A stretch of DNA of 64,000 bases, taken from assembly GCA_051530055.1 (NCBI GenBank), contig CM121342.1, positions 10,726,001 through 10,790,000 on the forward strand, given 5' to 3'. Made by a program: the position numbers and the translations under genes. The notes beneath the pieces were generated by a model that was not told where the DNA came from, searched no databases, and saw only the letters and a program-made list of their open reading frames with translations. Shown here one piece after another: positions 23,805-35,576 of this stretch. Each line of letters begins with the position of its first letter. Positions within the stretch are counted from its first letter, which is position 1. This DNA is from Neoechinorhynchus agilis. Lineage: Eukaryota > Acanthocephala.

Positions 23805-24170
23805 TTGAGAGGACTATTTTCGAAGAGATGCCTTAAAGCACACCTTCTGCCAATCTTCAATCGAACCGGCCCAAATTTTCTGCAACCGATACCCTACTTT
23901 GCGTTTATGACACTCCCCTACGCAACCTCGGCAATAATCCTTCCCACGTCAACCGTCTCATTCAATTTGATTTATCGAAAGCATTCGACTCCGTGGACAA
24001 TTCACTCCTTCTCCGGGCTTGCTCCGATTTTGGCATCAACTTGTGACCGATCCGCTGGCTCGCCTCTTATCTTCACAATCACAAACAATAAAATCACGAC
24101 CAATCTACCTCCTCTATCAGCCGACCTCAAACCTCTCCTCTCACTCTAAATTCTTCTGTGCAAAATAAGA
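23805..24170 (+). mobile_element. CR1-like LINE reverse transcriptase, palm fragment
   Basis: The translation contains the first palm motif, RLIQFDLSKAFDSVDNSLLL, preceded by DTLLCVYDTP and followed by a stop and WLASYLHN. It ends with sequence (gacctcaaacctct...ctctcactctaaa) also found in the LINE copy at 52970-53010. This identifies the same family with an internal deletion that joins the two palm regions. Confidence 0.8.
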
Positions 24171-24692
24171 GACAGGGTTGAGTCAGGCCAACTTTATTAT
24201 ACAAATGAAGTTGCATCATAAAATATTCCCTAAGTTCGATAATACCGAAGAAATTCATTCGAATATCCATCCTGGGCCCACCATGAATTACCTATCTTGA
24301 AACGTTCAAAATCAAACATCTAAGGCAAATCGCAATAAATCCCATGATTTTACCCGCTTACAAAAAGTACCATCTCACAAAATAGTTGTTGCCCGCGAAA
24401 AGCTCATTTTCTCCAAAATTCGTTCAGGTGGCTGTTCAACAAAGCGGCGAGCCGTCCCTCCCCAAATTTGTCTTCTTCGGAACTGAAACATGTTCTAGAC
24501 TCCATCAATGATAATCTCTGCCCTGACTCGGATTACAATCATTGCTCCACATCAGAATCCACAAAAACTATCACGCCCACAACTGACACTTCTGTCAACT
24601 CTCCAATAATCCCCTTAGTTTCGTCATACGAAGTCCTACAACATAATAATAACACGTTTTGGGTCGTCATAAACACTCGAGTTCTGATTGAA
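24171..24692. other. Mosaic spacer with a short Ser/Thr-rich frame
   Basis: A frame starting at 24468 (+) is Ser/Thr-rich (STKTITPTTDTSVNSPIIPL) and runs into the 100-bp duplication. No function is assigned; it may be a remnant of a LINE ORF1. Confidence 0.35.
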
Positions 24693-24947
24693 CTGGCTAT
24701 TTATTTTGGAGTGGATTATGAGTCCGGGCGGGTGGCAATTTCCGGTCCGGTTGGAAGGTCCATTCTGGTAGGAATTGGGGTTTATTGCTCGCTTCCAAAA
24801 TCAACAACCGCATTCATTTAACAAATCAGAACTCCAGTGCTTACGATCTGGCTATTTATTTTGGAGTGGATTATGAGTCCGGGCGGGTGGCAATTTCCGG
24901 TCCGGTTGGAAGGTCCATTCTGGTAGGAATTGGGGTTTATTGCTCGC
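24693..24947. repeat. Perfect 100-bp direct duplication with a 55-bp inverted templated spacer
   Basis: Copies 24693-24792 and 24848-24947 are identical over 100 bases as read. Each starts ctggctatttattttggagt and ends gggtttattgctcgc. The spacer 24793-24847 is the exact reverse complement of 23313-23367. The absence of mismatches implies a recent event or an assembly join. Confidence 0.85.
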
Positions 24948-24975
24948 GTGTGAATCATAGAATTGAACGGGAGGA

Positions 24976-25221
24976 GCAGCGAGTGCCGCCGAAAGGAGGA
25001 TAGCGGAGAAATACAATGAGCTCAAACAAAATTACATTTTCCATCCTTTCGGCGTGGAGACACAAGGGGCGCTGGGATCTTCGGCACGAAGCTTTTGTGC
25101 CGAACTCGGAAGACGACTTGCAGCAGAAACAGGGGAGCGACGCGAGAGGATTTTCCTGATACAAAGAATAAGCCTCGCAATCCAACGAGGAAATGCGGTC
25201 AGCGTCCGGGGGACGATTTAA
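24976..25221 (+). mobile_element. Retroelement C-terminus, uninterrupted to its stop
   Basis: An uninterrupted frame of 81 sense codons ending in TAA at 25219-25221 reads AASAAERRIAEKYNELKQ, then IFHPFGVETQGALG, ELGRRLAAETGERRERIF and finally LIQRISLAIQRGNAVSVRGT. This is the same C-terminal domain as the fragments at 14300, 43200 and 57900. Because it lacks stops and has the cleanest motifs, it is the best local reference for the family end. It is 5'-truncated at about 24960. Confidence 0.75.
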
Positions 25222-26015
25222 TCTAAAATTGTCCTTTAAAAAGAAACAATAAAAAGATTATTTAATAAAATTGTAGATGTTATGATCTCGCTTAGCCCAG
25301 ACGTGTATGCGAGGGGATTTTTGACGAGTAGATTACGATAGGAAAGGGAATTTTGGGTTTCTGTAAATCGGAGATAGAAATGACGGAGATTGAGGTTGCA
25401 TTGTTCGTCGCGGGTGATGGATTAAGGAAGGAATTGTAACAAGCTGTCGATCTCAAAAAATTGATTATCCCAAAGAGAAGTCCGGGATCGAATCGAATTT
25501 TTTTGTTTTCGTGCGCCGAGGGAGTTGCACGCAGTCAAAGAAGTTGGGGATTCGATTACTCTTCGAGTTTTAAGATATGAAAGATGGTTTGTGGTGTTCG
25601 TTAAAAGCGAAGTATTATACTGGGAAGATGAAGTCTAGGTAGTTGTAAAGTAAGGAGCTTGTATCACCTGTTAAGAAAGAGAGGCTATGAGGGGAGAAAG
25701 AGTTGAGTGATACGAAGAATTCTGGTGGCGGTGGTGTAGATGAGTGGCGAAAGGGTCGACAACAGAGTATTCAGGAATACAAGTGATAAAAATGATGCTA
25801 AAGTGTCTTTTTCGCACGATAAACCTTGATAATGTCGGAATTATCCGACGAAATGTCGGCAATAAATCTAAGAATTTAAATCCGGATGGGGACATTTACC
25901 AAAAGAAAGTATTTAAGACGTATTTATGATGGAATATCTAATCACCATCGATCTAAACTCATTTGAAAAATATACCAAAAATCCCTGCCAAACACCCAAT
26001 AACTCAACCAAATTA
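25222..26015. other. Mobile-element flank, unassigned
   Basis: Probably the untranslated tail of the preceding retroelement and the 5' flank of the Penelope-like fragment. No reverse-transcriptase motif was found here in any frame. The minus-strand frame at 25671-25895 has no recognisable similarity. Confidence 0.45.
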
Positions 26016-26475
26016 ACGAGAAACGAGAAAAGGAGCTGCACGATATACTGGATAAACACACGAAGCCGACAGACAGCTCGAAAAGAATAGACGTCCGTTG
26101 CTTTTACAAAACAAAAATGCTCCACTCATGTTTGAAAGAAAAACCAGAACTGCAGTTCTTGACACCTGTAACGTTGTGTACCAATTTACATGCAATAAAG
26201 ACGGCTGTAACGCGTCTTATGTTGGCTACACAACTTGCAAGTTGAGTTACAGAATCAAACAACATACATATAAAACGAGCGCTATTAGGAAGCACATGGA
26301 TAAATCGCACAACGGATCCTACCCAACGCCATTTGAGAAATGTTTCAAGATCCTTGTCAAAGATACCGACAGGCACAGACTGAGAACCGCCGAAGCATTA
26401 ATCATTAAACACGACAAACCAATTATCAATATCAAATTCAATGAGATGTTTAATACTCTCAAACTCTACGATTAG
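26016..26475 (+). mobile_element. Penelope-like element GIY-YIG endonuclease
   Basis: The reading frame contains the Penelope-type endonuclease: CNVVYQFTC followed by CNASYVGYTTCKLSYRIKQH (the GIY-YIG core as YQF...YVG, with a paired-Cys insertion typical of these elements). It continues with SAIRKHMDKSHNG and ends TAEALIIKHDKPIINIKFNE. The 5' part (ELHDILDKHTKP, IDVRCFYKT) is in a different frame, so a one-base shift occurs in the A-rich stretch near 26105. The reverse transcriptase is missing. Chimeric RT plus GIY-YIG ORFs are the hallmark of the Penelope class. Confidence 0.8.
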
Positions 26476-26862
26476 TGTGATAATTGATTGCTTACGTCAG
26501 CGTTAGTTTAAGGCTGGGTTCTACGTGCGCGTTTGACAAATCGTGTGAATGTTAACGTTACCCTGAAGATGGAAAGAATAAATTTCCGAAACGTCGGCAA
26601 TTGGGCAACTCTAGCTATAATAAAAGATGGATTTTACAAGATTTTCGCGAAAAATTTAAACACAACTCTCAATACACTCAAAATGTTGCCTTAATGGTAC
26701 TAATAAAAGTAGGACAGAAAATCATTTATCAATCGATACTCCGTGTGACAAAAGCGGAAACAGTACAATCTTTAATCGTTTTTCGAACCGAACCTTATCT
26801 GAGACGCGGATTAATTTAATACCTACCGGAATTTATTCGACTCTAGCGCCCACAAATGCACT
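26476..26862. other. Penelope-like 3' region with hammerhead-like motif; intergenic
   Basis: At 26560-26597 the sequence CCCTGAAGATGGAAAG ... TTTCCGAAACGTCGG contains a CUGANGA box and a GAAAC box bracketing a GGAAA/UUUCC stem, as in the hammerhead ribozymes of Penelope-like elements. One extra base sits between box and stem, so it may be degenerate. The rest is unassigned up to the LARS2 stop at 26863. Confidence 0.5.
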
Positions 26863-29800
26863 TTATTCATTGTCGCCGAATTTAAAAACGATTTCATAAT
26901 CGTGCCTGTAAACAAATTCGAATTTGTCGCTAATTGACTTAACCGCTTCCTGGTGGCCAGTTGTATTCATCTTTAAATACTCCAGGCAACCATTGAAAGA
27001 TTTTAGTCGGTTGTGGTCAGCACGAGGAATCCATACAAAGTGATTAGGGCTGCGGCGATCTTTTGTCTAAATGAGGATTAGCTCATTGTCTTTAGGTGGG
27101 AATGAGTCTACAAACCTGCACAATAACCGGAAGTTTACAATCAGGCGGCAATCTAGGGAATTCGCAGTTCCAGAGATGGTCGCAGTTCTGAACTTTGTGA
27201 ACAAGTTCGTTTTCGAGAAGACATGACCACAGTTGCGAAGCAATCACCGGAGCTAATGGATACAATATCTTCAGGACGGTGCAAATGCATTCCAGTTGCT
27301 TCAATGTTATAGCGTCCGACGATTTTCTTAGTGTCTTTAGAAGAGTCCGCGTAAAGTTTTGTGTGGCGACAATGGCAGTTGGAATATTAAGAGAAACTTC
27401 CATGGAGTATCTAACCTAAAGCCAACATGCAATTCAGGAAACAATGATTTTAAAGTAATCACCGTCCGTATACAGTCAAATTGAAGTTCCATTAAATCTA
27501 TGTCATCATCTGCAATCAATCGTGAGCGTCCTCGACTCATAAGAACAAGCTTCCATAAGGAATCAAACCAGTTTAGCACTCCCTGGGAGGTTCCATCACC
27601 GACTGTTTATATGGGTAGAAAAGGTTTCTTTTTAAAAAAGTACCAACGAGAATATTTCCTAATCGATCGAGGGTGTGTAAAGTTCAGCAAATGAAATCGT
27701 GTAAAATCAGATCCGTACTTTTCTACCAGTCCAACCGGATTCACTCCATTCTTTTTGGATTTACTCATCTTCTCCCATGAAATCGTATACTCAGAACTGG
27801 TACGATCTTAGGAAAATTCCAGTAAAAAAAAGATGATTAATGTGCATTCTTACCTACAATCTCCTCAGGATTCAACCAAGCCCCGGTCTTAGCATCCATC
27901 AATGTTTTTCCGGTTACCGTACCGATAGCAACGAATCTTTTGAAAGGTTCTCGAAAATCAATCAATCCTTTCCTATAAAAGTATTTTGTAATCAATCGAG
28001 CAGCCATCAAATGCGTCACAGCTTCAATACAAAATAAATAATTTAAACATGACAATAGTAACGAATAATGAACTAACCATGTTCTATTCCACCGATGTAA
28101 ATATCCACCGGCATTGTGGTCGCTTTTCCAAACGGCTCAGTCCGGTTTTGAGAATCAAGAAATCGAAGAAAGTACCACGAAGAGTCAAAGAATGTGTCGA
28201 GAGTATCTGTGTCATATTGAGCATTCTTGGATCCACATTTAGTGCATTGAACGTGAGCTGAACGGTCAATGTCGTGCAACAAAGGTAGGAGCTCTTTGTC
28301 AATAGGATGAATCTAAATACAGAAGATAAAACTCTTTTTCATCTGAAATTTTCGTCGTACTCACGTTCCTACAGTGATCACAATGAACCATTGGGATCGG
28401 AGTGCCCCAACGACGTTGCCTTGATACGCACCAATCGTGAATGCGAGCACTAGTAAGTGGTCCTATTTTATTTCCAAGAGCACTAATTACTTTATCTCGA
28501 TTCTTCACATCGCCAGAGTTTCCCTTAAGCTTTAGTGTTTGATAAGGTATACCAAACTTGTTTAGCTCTCCGAAATCCTCATTATTATCAGCTAGTTCTA
28601 ATGGCACAAGAGTACCATCGATTGGATTGGTCACGGATTGCCCGATCAATGAGCGTTCGCCTTCTTGGTGAACTAATATTTTCTCTAAAACTAACATATC
28701 CTCAGGATGCTTTGTGAAAACCGAAATGAATTCAGCTTTGTTAGTCTACGTTTACTCTTTGGTAAACCAATTTCAAAAAACCCAACTAACAGTGACTTTC
28801 TTCAGTTTAAAATCAATATATCGGCCTTCACACTTCCCAATCCAACCACGTTGAATTCTCGTCGCTCTACTCATGTCAGTTCCGTCCTCGACCACATCAT
28901 CCACTAGATCCTATATCAAAGCACGAGCACATTATAATGCTTAGACTGAATTAAGTGAGACCTTTGCGAAATGCGTTAAGCGAATGAACCATTGGTTAAG
29001 GTAGCGGATTTCAACAGTTGCCCCTGAACGCCATGATCGTCTTTCCTTATCAACTTGCTCATTGGCAAGGACGGTTTTGTCCACGGGGTCCCATAGAACA
29101 GGAGCCTTGAAGTTTAAAAAAGACAAGAAATAGGAATTGACACAGAAAAAATACGCACGGGTTTGCGGTACACCAAATTATCTTTATAGAGCATTAAAAA
29201 TATTAGTTGTGTCCATCGGTAATAGTCCGGTTCGCTAGTTCTCAACTCCTAGAAACTAAGGAAGTTATTAAAAAAAGATCACATACCCGATTCCAATCAA
29301 AATCACATCCGAACATTTTGATTTGTTTCTTCATTTCTGCAATATTTCTTTAAAAAAAGAAGAGGTAAATTGGGAAATGTGCACAAAAACGAACTTCAAG
29401 GTCCATTCCTTTGGATCAATACCTCGTTCGATAGCTGCATTTTCTGCTGGAAGTCCAAATGAATCCCAACCCATCGGATGAATAACCTTTTTAAAAGTTA
29501 TTTTCTTTTTTGTTGTTAATGAAACACAACCAACACGAAATCCATTCATTGAATAGTACTTAGATAAGGCATCACTCACTGAGTACACACGAGCGTGGCC
29601 CATATGTAGACTCCCACTCGGATACGGAAACATTGGGAGAATGTACTTCACTTTTTCATACTTAAACCAAAAGATGATTTCTTAAGAAGACCGTCACTAA
29701 AAAGAAATCGCCTTTACCGCATTTAACGATCGGTTTGCTATTCTTTTCAACCAAAACTCATCGAGAGCTCTATGATCCGCTTTTCTATAATTCTCGCTCT

Positions 29801-29925
29801 AAAGATTTCAATTTGGTTGACAAAAACACAATTGATGAATAAATTACCATGGTCGGAAAAGATCGCCCACCTTCGGCGAAATTGGCAAATGAACGACGAA
29901 TCGGTCTCGATCGAACGAAAATCAT
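26863..29925 (-). CDS. LARS2: Mitochondrial leucyl-tRNA synthetase, 15 exons
   Basis: Charges mitochondrial tRNA-Leu. Exons (minus): 29925-29848, 29798-29718, 29660-29535, 29486-29395, 29347-29287, 29248-29159, 29105-28962, 28910-28787, 28735-28365, 28312-28078, 28021-27854, 27806-27648, 27602-27463, 27415-27112, 27059-26863; 2370 bases, 789 residues. The start region is Arg-rich ([13 protein letters not shown]), fitting mitochondrial import. Landmarks: [19 protein letters not shown] (HIGH site), [91 protein letters not shown] and the KMSKS loop [14 protein letters not shown]. The CP1 editing insertion is short: neither the TRPDT threonine-rich motif nor the HDxRD aspartate motif is recognisable. 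The last intron and C-terminal exon rest on phase and fold only. Confidence 0.93.
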
Positions 29926-30779
29926 GATCTTAAAGCTATTTTAATAGAGCATTTTTTGATCGGTACTAATAATTGAAAAAGTCACAATTCAGTACGTTTC
30001 TTTTTTAATATCCGAATAAGCTAATAAATTAGTGATTTTCTCAAAGGAACTACATTAAAAACCATAATAATAGTTTCATTTGTATCTGGCGTAAAAATAA
30101 AAGAATTAATTGATTGCAATATTTCGGAGGCACAATCTTGTACGCTGCAAGTGTTTACAACGTCAGATAGTGTCTTGCCGAAATATTGAAATCAATAAAT
30201 TCTTTTAATTTCTCATCTTCATATAAAAAAGTGAACAGTTTAATCTTCAAACAAAAGAAATTTGCAGAAAAACGATTTTCCGATAGCTTTATTTATGTGA
30301 GAAAACTTTTTATGGGTGAATGTAAATGTTGTCCATTTTTTACTATACAATATTGTGAAAAAAGGTTTTTATTTTCAATCTATATTGTTATTAATCGGAT
30401 GTCTCTTTCTGGATCGCTTACTCTTTGAGGGTGTTGTTGCGACCAAACATTTGAAATAATTTTTAGAGGGTTTTTGAACGAAATGAATGGGACCGATTTC
30501 TTTTGATTATAGGCGTTTTATTCTTATATTTGTGAGAAAATTTTATTTCTAAGTGTCAAGTGAACGTTTTTTGCTATAAATGTATAAAATAGGGGTTTTT
30601 TTCGTGTAGAACAGTGTATTTCTCTCTTTTTTCTAGTTTTTTATCCGGTTTTTGATTTTATACAAATCTTTGTATTACGACATTGGGGATGCGGCCTACT
30701 TTATTATTTGGGTTCTTTTGAAAAGTTATCGTAATTTTTTTAATGGAACAAATGCAACATAGTTATTTTAAGAACGTAA
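29926..30779. other. Intergenic between LARS2 and MRPS21
   Basis: Contains a hairpin element (30098-30207) and T-rich low-complexity DNA. No gene is supported. Confidence 0.5.
30098..30207. repeat. Hairpin element, about 110 bp
   Basis: The left arm aaaagaattaattgattgca (continuing atatttcgg) is complementary with a few mismatches to the right arm ccgaaatattgaaatcaata (continuing aattctttt). The loop is about 50 bases. Confidence 0.7.
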
Positions 30780-31046
30780 TTAACTTGAATACCATGGCCA
30801 AGGTGATTTCTTATTAGTTTTCATGACAAATCGAATCTTACGCTCCATATCAATATTGTAGGTTTCGTAGCACTTTTCAAAACAAAGTCGGTTTCGTTTC
30901 TTGTATGGTTTTTCATAATATTGCCATCTACGAGCTGTCTCCAAGATCTTTTCGTTATTTAGTATTCGATTAAGCGATCGATAAGCACCATCGACATCCT
31001 TGTTCACTACTAAGACAGAACGGGCAAGAAATCGAATTTGGACCAT
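30780..31046 (-). CDS. MRPS21: Mitochondrial small-ribosomal-subunit protein bS21m
   Basis: A component of the mitochondrial 28S ribosomal subunit. The single-exon 88-residue product aligns over its full length with animal MRPS21 (87 residues in human): IRFLARSVLVV, GAYRSLNRILNNE, WQYYEKPYKKRNR, CYETYNIDMERKIRFVMKT and PWPW near the end. The start at 31046 matches the family N-terminus. It is on the same strand as LARS2 about 850 bp away; both act in mitochondrial translation, although the intergenic distance argues against a tight operon. Confidence 0.93.
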   Translation of the reverse strand: MVQIRFLARSVLVVNKDVDGAYRSLNRILNNEKILETARRWQYYEKPYKKRNRLCFEKCYETYNIDMERKIRFVMKTNKKSPWPWYSS

Positions 31047-31500
31047 ATCTATAACAAAATATAGATTTTAGATTATTGGGACTTTTGACATAAATTCATT
31101 CTTCATAAAGTGAAGTTCATTTTAAATTACTTCAAATCTTTTAAAGCGCTTCTCTCGATCTATTAAACGTATTGAAATCGCCGTTCGATAAAATAGGACT
31201 AAAGATTGCATTGAACGTTCATTCTAACGAAAAAATCCTTTTAAGGAATACATTAGGCATAAAACGAGCAAAGAGGATTGGGCTTAAATTTCTCATTTCA
31301 CTCCACCAGAAACCTGTACAGCTTTTACCCGTCGACATGACCATTTCCACTTCAATTTTAAAACATCCTTAGATTCTTCCATCGCTACACGCTTACCCCC
31401 GAATTGTCAACAACAATAAGAGGAATTTATTCAGCGTACTCATTTTTAAGGTTTCCATGTAGATATTTAATTTCGGAACTTTACAATTTTTTATACCCCT

Positions 31501-31600
31501 TCAGATTACAACCGGCGATGCAAGGTCTTCAAAATATCAGCATCGCCGTGTTGAGAGGCAACACTGCAAGCATTCGGGCGACAATTGAGGACGGCTAGGC
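31501..31600 (+). mobile_element. Retroelement C-terminal scrap
   Basis: The translation ends LQNISIAVLRGNTASIRATI, matching the terminal motif (LIQRISLAIQRGNAVSVRGT) of the element end at 24976-25221. A TGDARSS segment just upstream in another frame corresponds to the family TGD motif. Very short and frameshifted. Confidence 0.6.
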
Positions 31601-31783
31601 ATTTTTTGCCGGATAAAGTTTTCCTCCAAGATTTTAACAAGTTCTGCATGAAAAGGCATTATTATGGTAACAAGTTATACCAATTAAATTATTCCATGAA
31701 TTTCATCGATATTTCACCTCTCGGATAATTCCAGCATTTCCTCAAACTTTGTAATCTAAAACACGAACATTATAGCGATTAAT

Positions 31784-31993
31784 CATATGGAGAGAAAATC
31801 CATATCGGGATGGTAATTTTTGACTTGTGGTGTGAACATAATCACCACCCGGTTAAAAATCATTTTATTGTTCGCAACCTCGCCTTATCAATCATTGCTT
31901 CCAAACTTAGGCGAGATTTCCTCAAATATTTCGCGAAGAATAAAATGATTTTAAACTGGACGATGATGATGTTCACACCACAGGTCAAAAATC
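31784..31993. repeat. Palindromic MITE-like element, about 210 bp
   Basis: Terminal inverted repeats run from 31817 (tttttgacttgtggtgtgaa) to 31992 (ttcacaccacaggtcaaaaa). Inner complementary blocks are tcattttattgttcgc and gcgaagaataaaatga. It is the same family as 8448-8745. Confidence 0.75.
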
Positions 31994-33949
31994 ATAGCGT
32001 TATTACTTAAATCCTGGGCAAGGTGGCAAAACCAAGAAAAAGAAAGTATCTTTTCCTTTCGATGAATATTTGTTGATAATTTTAGAACGAAATTTATGAC
32101 TAAAAATTCTGGAAAATTGAAAAAATGGGATTAAAAAATGTCGTCTCCAAGCATTCGAAAGGGCAGAATTGATCTCATTGGACGAAATTTCGACAAACAA
32201 TTTGCTTCCTTGAATTGTAGCTGTGATAACCAACGAATGAATTCTCAGTGTCCGCTCGTCTATCCGTGGGTTATCTATTTTTTGACTGTTTGCAACTATA
32301 ATCTAATTTCGTAATTTGGCTTTAATTGAAAAAGTTTGAAAAATCTATTTCTTCGATATTTCACGTCGCTAGATCCGACGTCGTAAACCCACGAGAAAAT
32401 GTCGTTATTATCCTACGTAAAATATCGATGAAATAAATTTTAGTCAATTTTTGAACCCGGGATGGCAAAGCTAAGAAAAAAGATAATTACATTTAGGTTT
32501 TCCTTAATTGCACTTCTCGGTTCGTGTTTTCTAGTCTTTGGATTGATTTCTAATCAATAGTCGGCTTCGAATCATTCACCCTACCATCAAATTCGATCCA
32601 TTCTAATTTTAATACAACACAAAATATCCGCTTTTAGTTTGAGAATTAAAAGAATATCGGTGATGTGGTGATCGCACTTCCTCGCAAAATATCTTCGATA
32701 AAATATTTTCTAAAGGTTTTTCTTTTGATGATTAAAGGACAACGTTCACTTAGAATAAAAAAGCATTGTTTGCTAAGCTTCAGTCGACGTTTGGATATCG
32801 CATTTCGCAATCAATCCCTAAAAAAATCTAAGAAACGACGATTAACGTCTTTTTTACTGCCCATTTTTTGTCATGCGACCTCCGAATATCTCATCTTTGA
32901 CAAATTTTACGCAATGCTCTACCTTTTATTGGAATCAATAAAGTCAAAATTCCTTTCTCGATATAACATTAGGTTTTATTTCGTCCATGCTAACGCTTAA
33001 AATAAGATTTCAAATTCACAATATTCATCTTAGAGAAAAATGAATGCCTCTTTGATGTTCAATGAAAGCAAGAAATTCAGGTGCCTTTTTAAAAACAAAT
33101 ATTATATTAATTCTTTTTTTGTTCTGGAAATCGCACAAGAATGACGTTTAACTCTTCAGTTGCTAATTTTCGCCAAGTCGATAAAATGTTTGAAGATTGT
33201 TTTTATATGGTGTAAAATTTAAATGAATTTTAAAAACAAATTCATAAAAGTCATTTGCTCCATGGTTTAGATTGGAAACCAATTTTAGTCGTCGCACGAC
33301 GTGAATTTTCAAATAATAATCTTGTTTTTTTGCGATTGATCTCTTACCATCGGTCGTTTCAGGATTAAAATTTAAACTTAGGATTCAAGAGTTGCGGCGC
33401 AGTGTGGATTCATTGTTTGCATTGTAGATCATCAAACCTTTGACGAACTTAAATTTCTCTCAATAACCTAACACAATTCTTACAATTGCGAAAAAGGCGC
33501 CATGAATAAATAGCCATCAAACATAGTTGAACACTTGTAAAACCCCGAAATAAAAATGGTGATAAAACGACGTTCAAAAAAACCACGAAAATTAATTGAA
33601 CATAAAGACATTGAATGGGTGGCTATGATTGCAAAATTAAATTTGTAATGATCGAAAGCTGCGACGTTTTTGTTTTAAAGGACATGAAAGGTGTGAACCA
33701 TAACTCCGGTTTGGACCATCGTTCTTATGTAAATAACCATTCCGCTCAGAAATCCATATTTGAAAAGAATAATTTGTCTGAATCGACGTGTTTTTGTTCA
33801 ATATCAAATCGCCCAACGTCCATGAAAATGTCACTTCGATAAAACGATTGTCAACATCTCAAACGTCCAAAGCGCATATCTTTACAATTCATATCCAGTA
33901 AAACTTTTGCGCAATGGCTCATTTGAGTTTAAATTCTTCGACTGACCCA

Positions 33950-34360
33950 CCCTGCGCGCTTTTCAAGGATAAACCCCATCTCCTCTCCAAAAGCTTCCGC
34001 TCTTATAAAAATGACTGACCGACATTTTTTTCAAAGATAAATCCGAATCTCCTCTTACAAAGCTTCTACTTTAAAAAATTGCTGACGGATTGTCCGTTTT
34101 TCGGCCTTCCATCTCCGTTCTTTCTTCAAATTATAAATCTGTATCTAATCTTAAAAAGCTTCGACTTAAAAAAATGGCTGACCGAATATCCATTTTTTGG
34201 CCTTCCATCAAAGTTCTTTTTTAAGGATAAATCTCCATCTTCTCTTAAAACGCTTCCACTTTTATAAAACAAGACTGACCGATTATCCGTTTTTTCGGCC
34301 TTTCATCAAAATTCATTTCAAGGATAAATCTCCATATTCTCTGACCGATTACTGTTTTTT
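33950..34360. repeat. Degenerate tandem array, about four units of 95-100 bp
   Basis: Successive units share the order gaccgatt...tccgtttttt, cggccttccatc, aaggataaatctccatc and cttaaaa.gcttccactt. Spacing is irregular and identity moderate. Non-coding. Confidence 0.65.
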
Positions 34361-35576
34361 CAATGTTCGAGTGCAAACGATTAAACCATTTCTTGTTTTG
34401 TTAATGGTCTTTTGTCTTTAAGGACTTTGTCTTATTTCCATTGTATGCGCCCGAAGGAACAGCACACATTGACTCCTACTTCGGCACGCAATTTCCATTA
34501 ACTAGCCCGTTTGTCATCGTTGTTCCCATTAAAGAAACAGAAATCGTGCCTTTAAATATTTTATCCATTATGCGAAAAAAGTGTATTTACAACGATACTC
34601 GTGGACACTTTTTCTCCACTCACCTTCGCATCAAGACGTGTAAACACTCTTTTTGGTTTGTCTTTTCTTCGTTTCCTTGAGATAATAAGAGATTCATTAA
34701 GGAAACGCCTTTAATTTTTTTTATATCGTTGTGGCTTTCGTATTTGACACCCAAGAAAGTCTGCGGTGCAAGTACTCGCATAATTGCGTTTCGTCAGCTG
34801 ATCCTTCTTGTTTTCGGAATGCTTCGTATTCTCACGAGTGTCAGCAGAACGCACACGCTGCCAAAAAAGGAGTTTTTCTCGCTTATTCATTGTTCCCTTA
34901 AAGAATGAACGTTCACTAACTTGGAAAATACAATCGAACTCTATTGAAAGGATTACATATACACTGTCGCAATGGATATGTTCAAAGTAAGTAATTCGAA
35001 GATAAAACTGATTACTCACTGTTCGTTTTGTGCTCAACACCGTGACTCACGGCTCTGAAAAAGTGTCGCACTCGCTAAACACGTCTCGGCTTTCGCAGTG
35101 CTCTGTAGTTCCTCTCAGAATTTCCAAGGAAGGTCAGAGGTACGTCCACTCTTTTAGTGAGACATCAGTTCTTTAAGGGAGAAAAAACACTTAACCCGGA
35201 CAAAAAGTCTTTAATGGAAATCTAGCGGTTCTGCAAACCTTGGCTGCTGCTGGTGCAGATAGGGGCGGCACTCTTTGTGTTGTTTTTGGTTGGAAACATT
35301 TGACGTTTCGAAGCTAATGAAAATGCTCATGTTAAAATTATGAGTTCCCTAAGGAAATAACCAATTCTCAGTTAACTTTTGAACTTAGAATGCGCACGAG
35401 CCGACGAAGTCTCTTGAGTTTTTGTTTCGAATGAAAGACCCTTTCGTTGCGATGTTCTCATTGAATTTATCATATGCGTGCAAAAGGCAATACGAGACAT
35501 GTCTGAGCGAATTTCTCAAATGGTTGCACAGACCGCGTTCTCCCCCACCCTTTAGTATAGTCTCGGTCTGTTACAG

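Larger units (their letters stand above)
31047..35576. other. Long gene-poor stretch, repeats
   Basis: 4.5 kb without a supported gene. It holds a retroelement scrap (31501-31600), a palindromic MITE (31784-31993) and a degenerate tandem array (33950-34360). Frames such as 33615-33842 and 34441-34680 have no recognisable similarity. The last 20 bases are a pyrimidine-rich splice acceptor immediately before the BAG-gene ATG. Confidence 0.5.

Noticed and set aside
34441-34680. 79-codon frame after the tandem array
   Set aside because: No start or splice context and no recognisable similarity.
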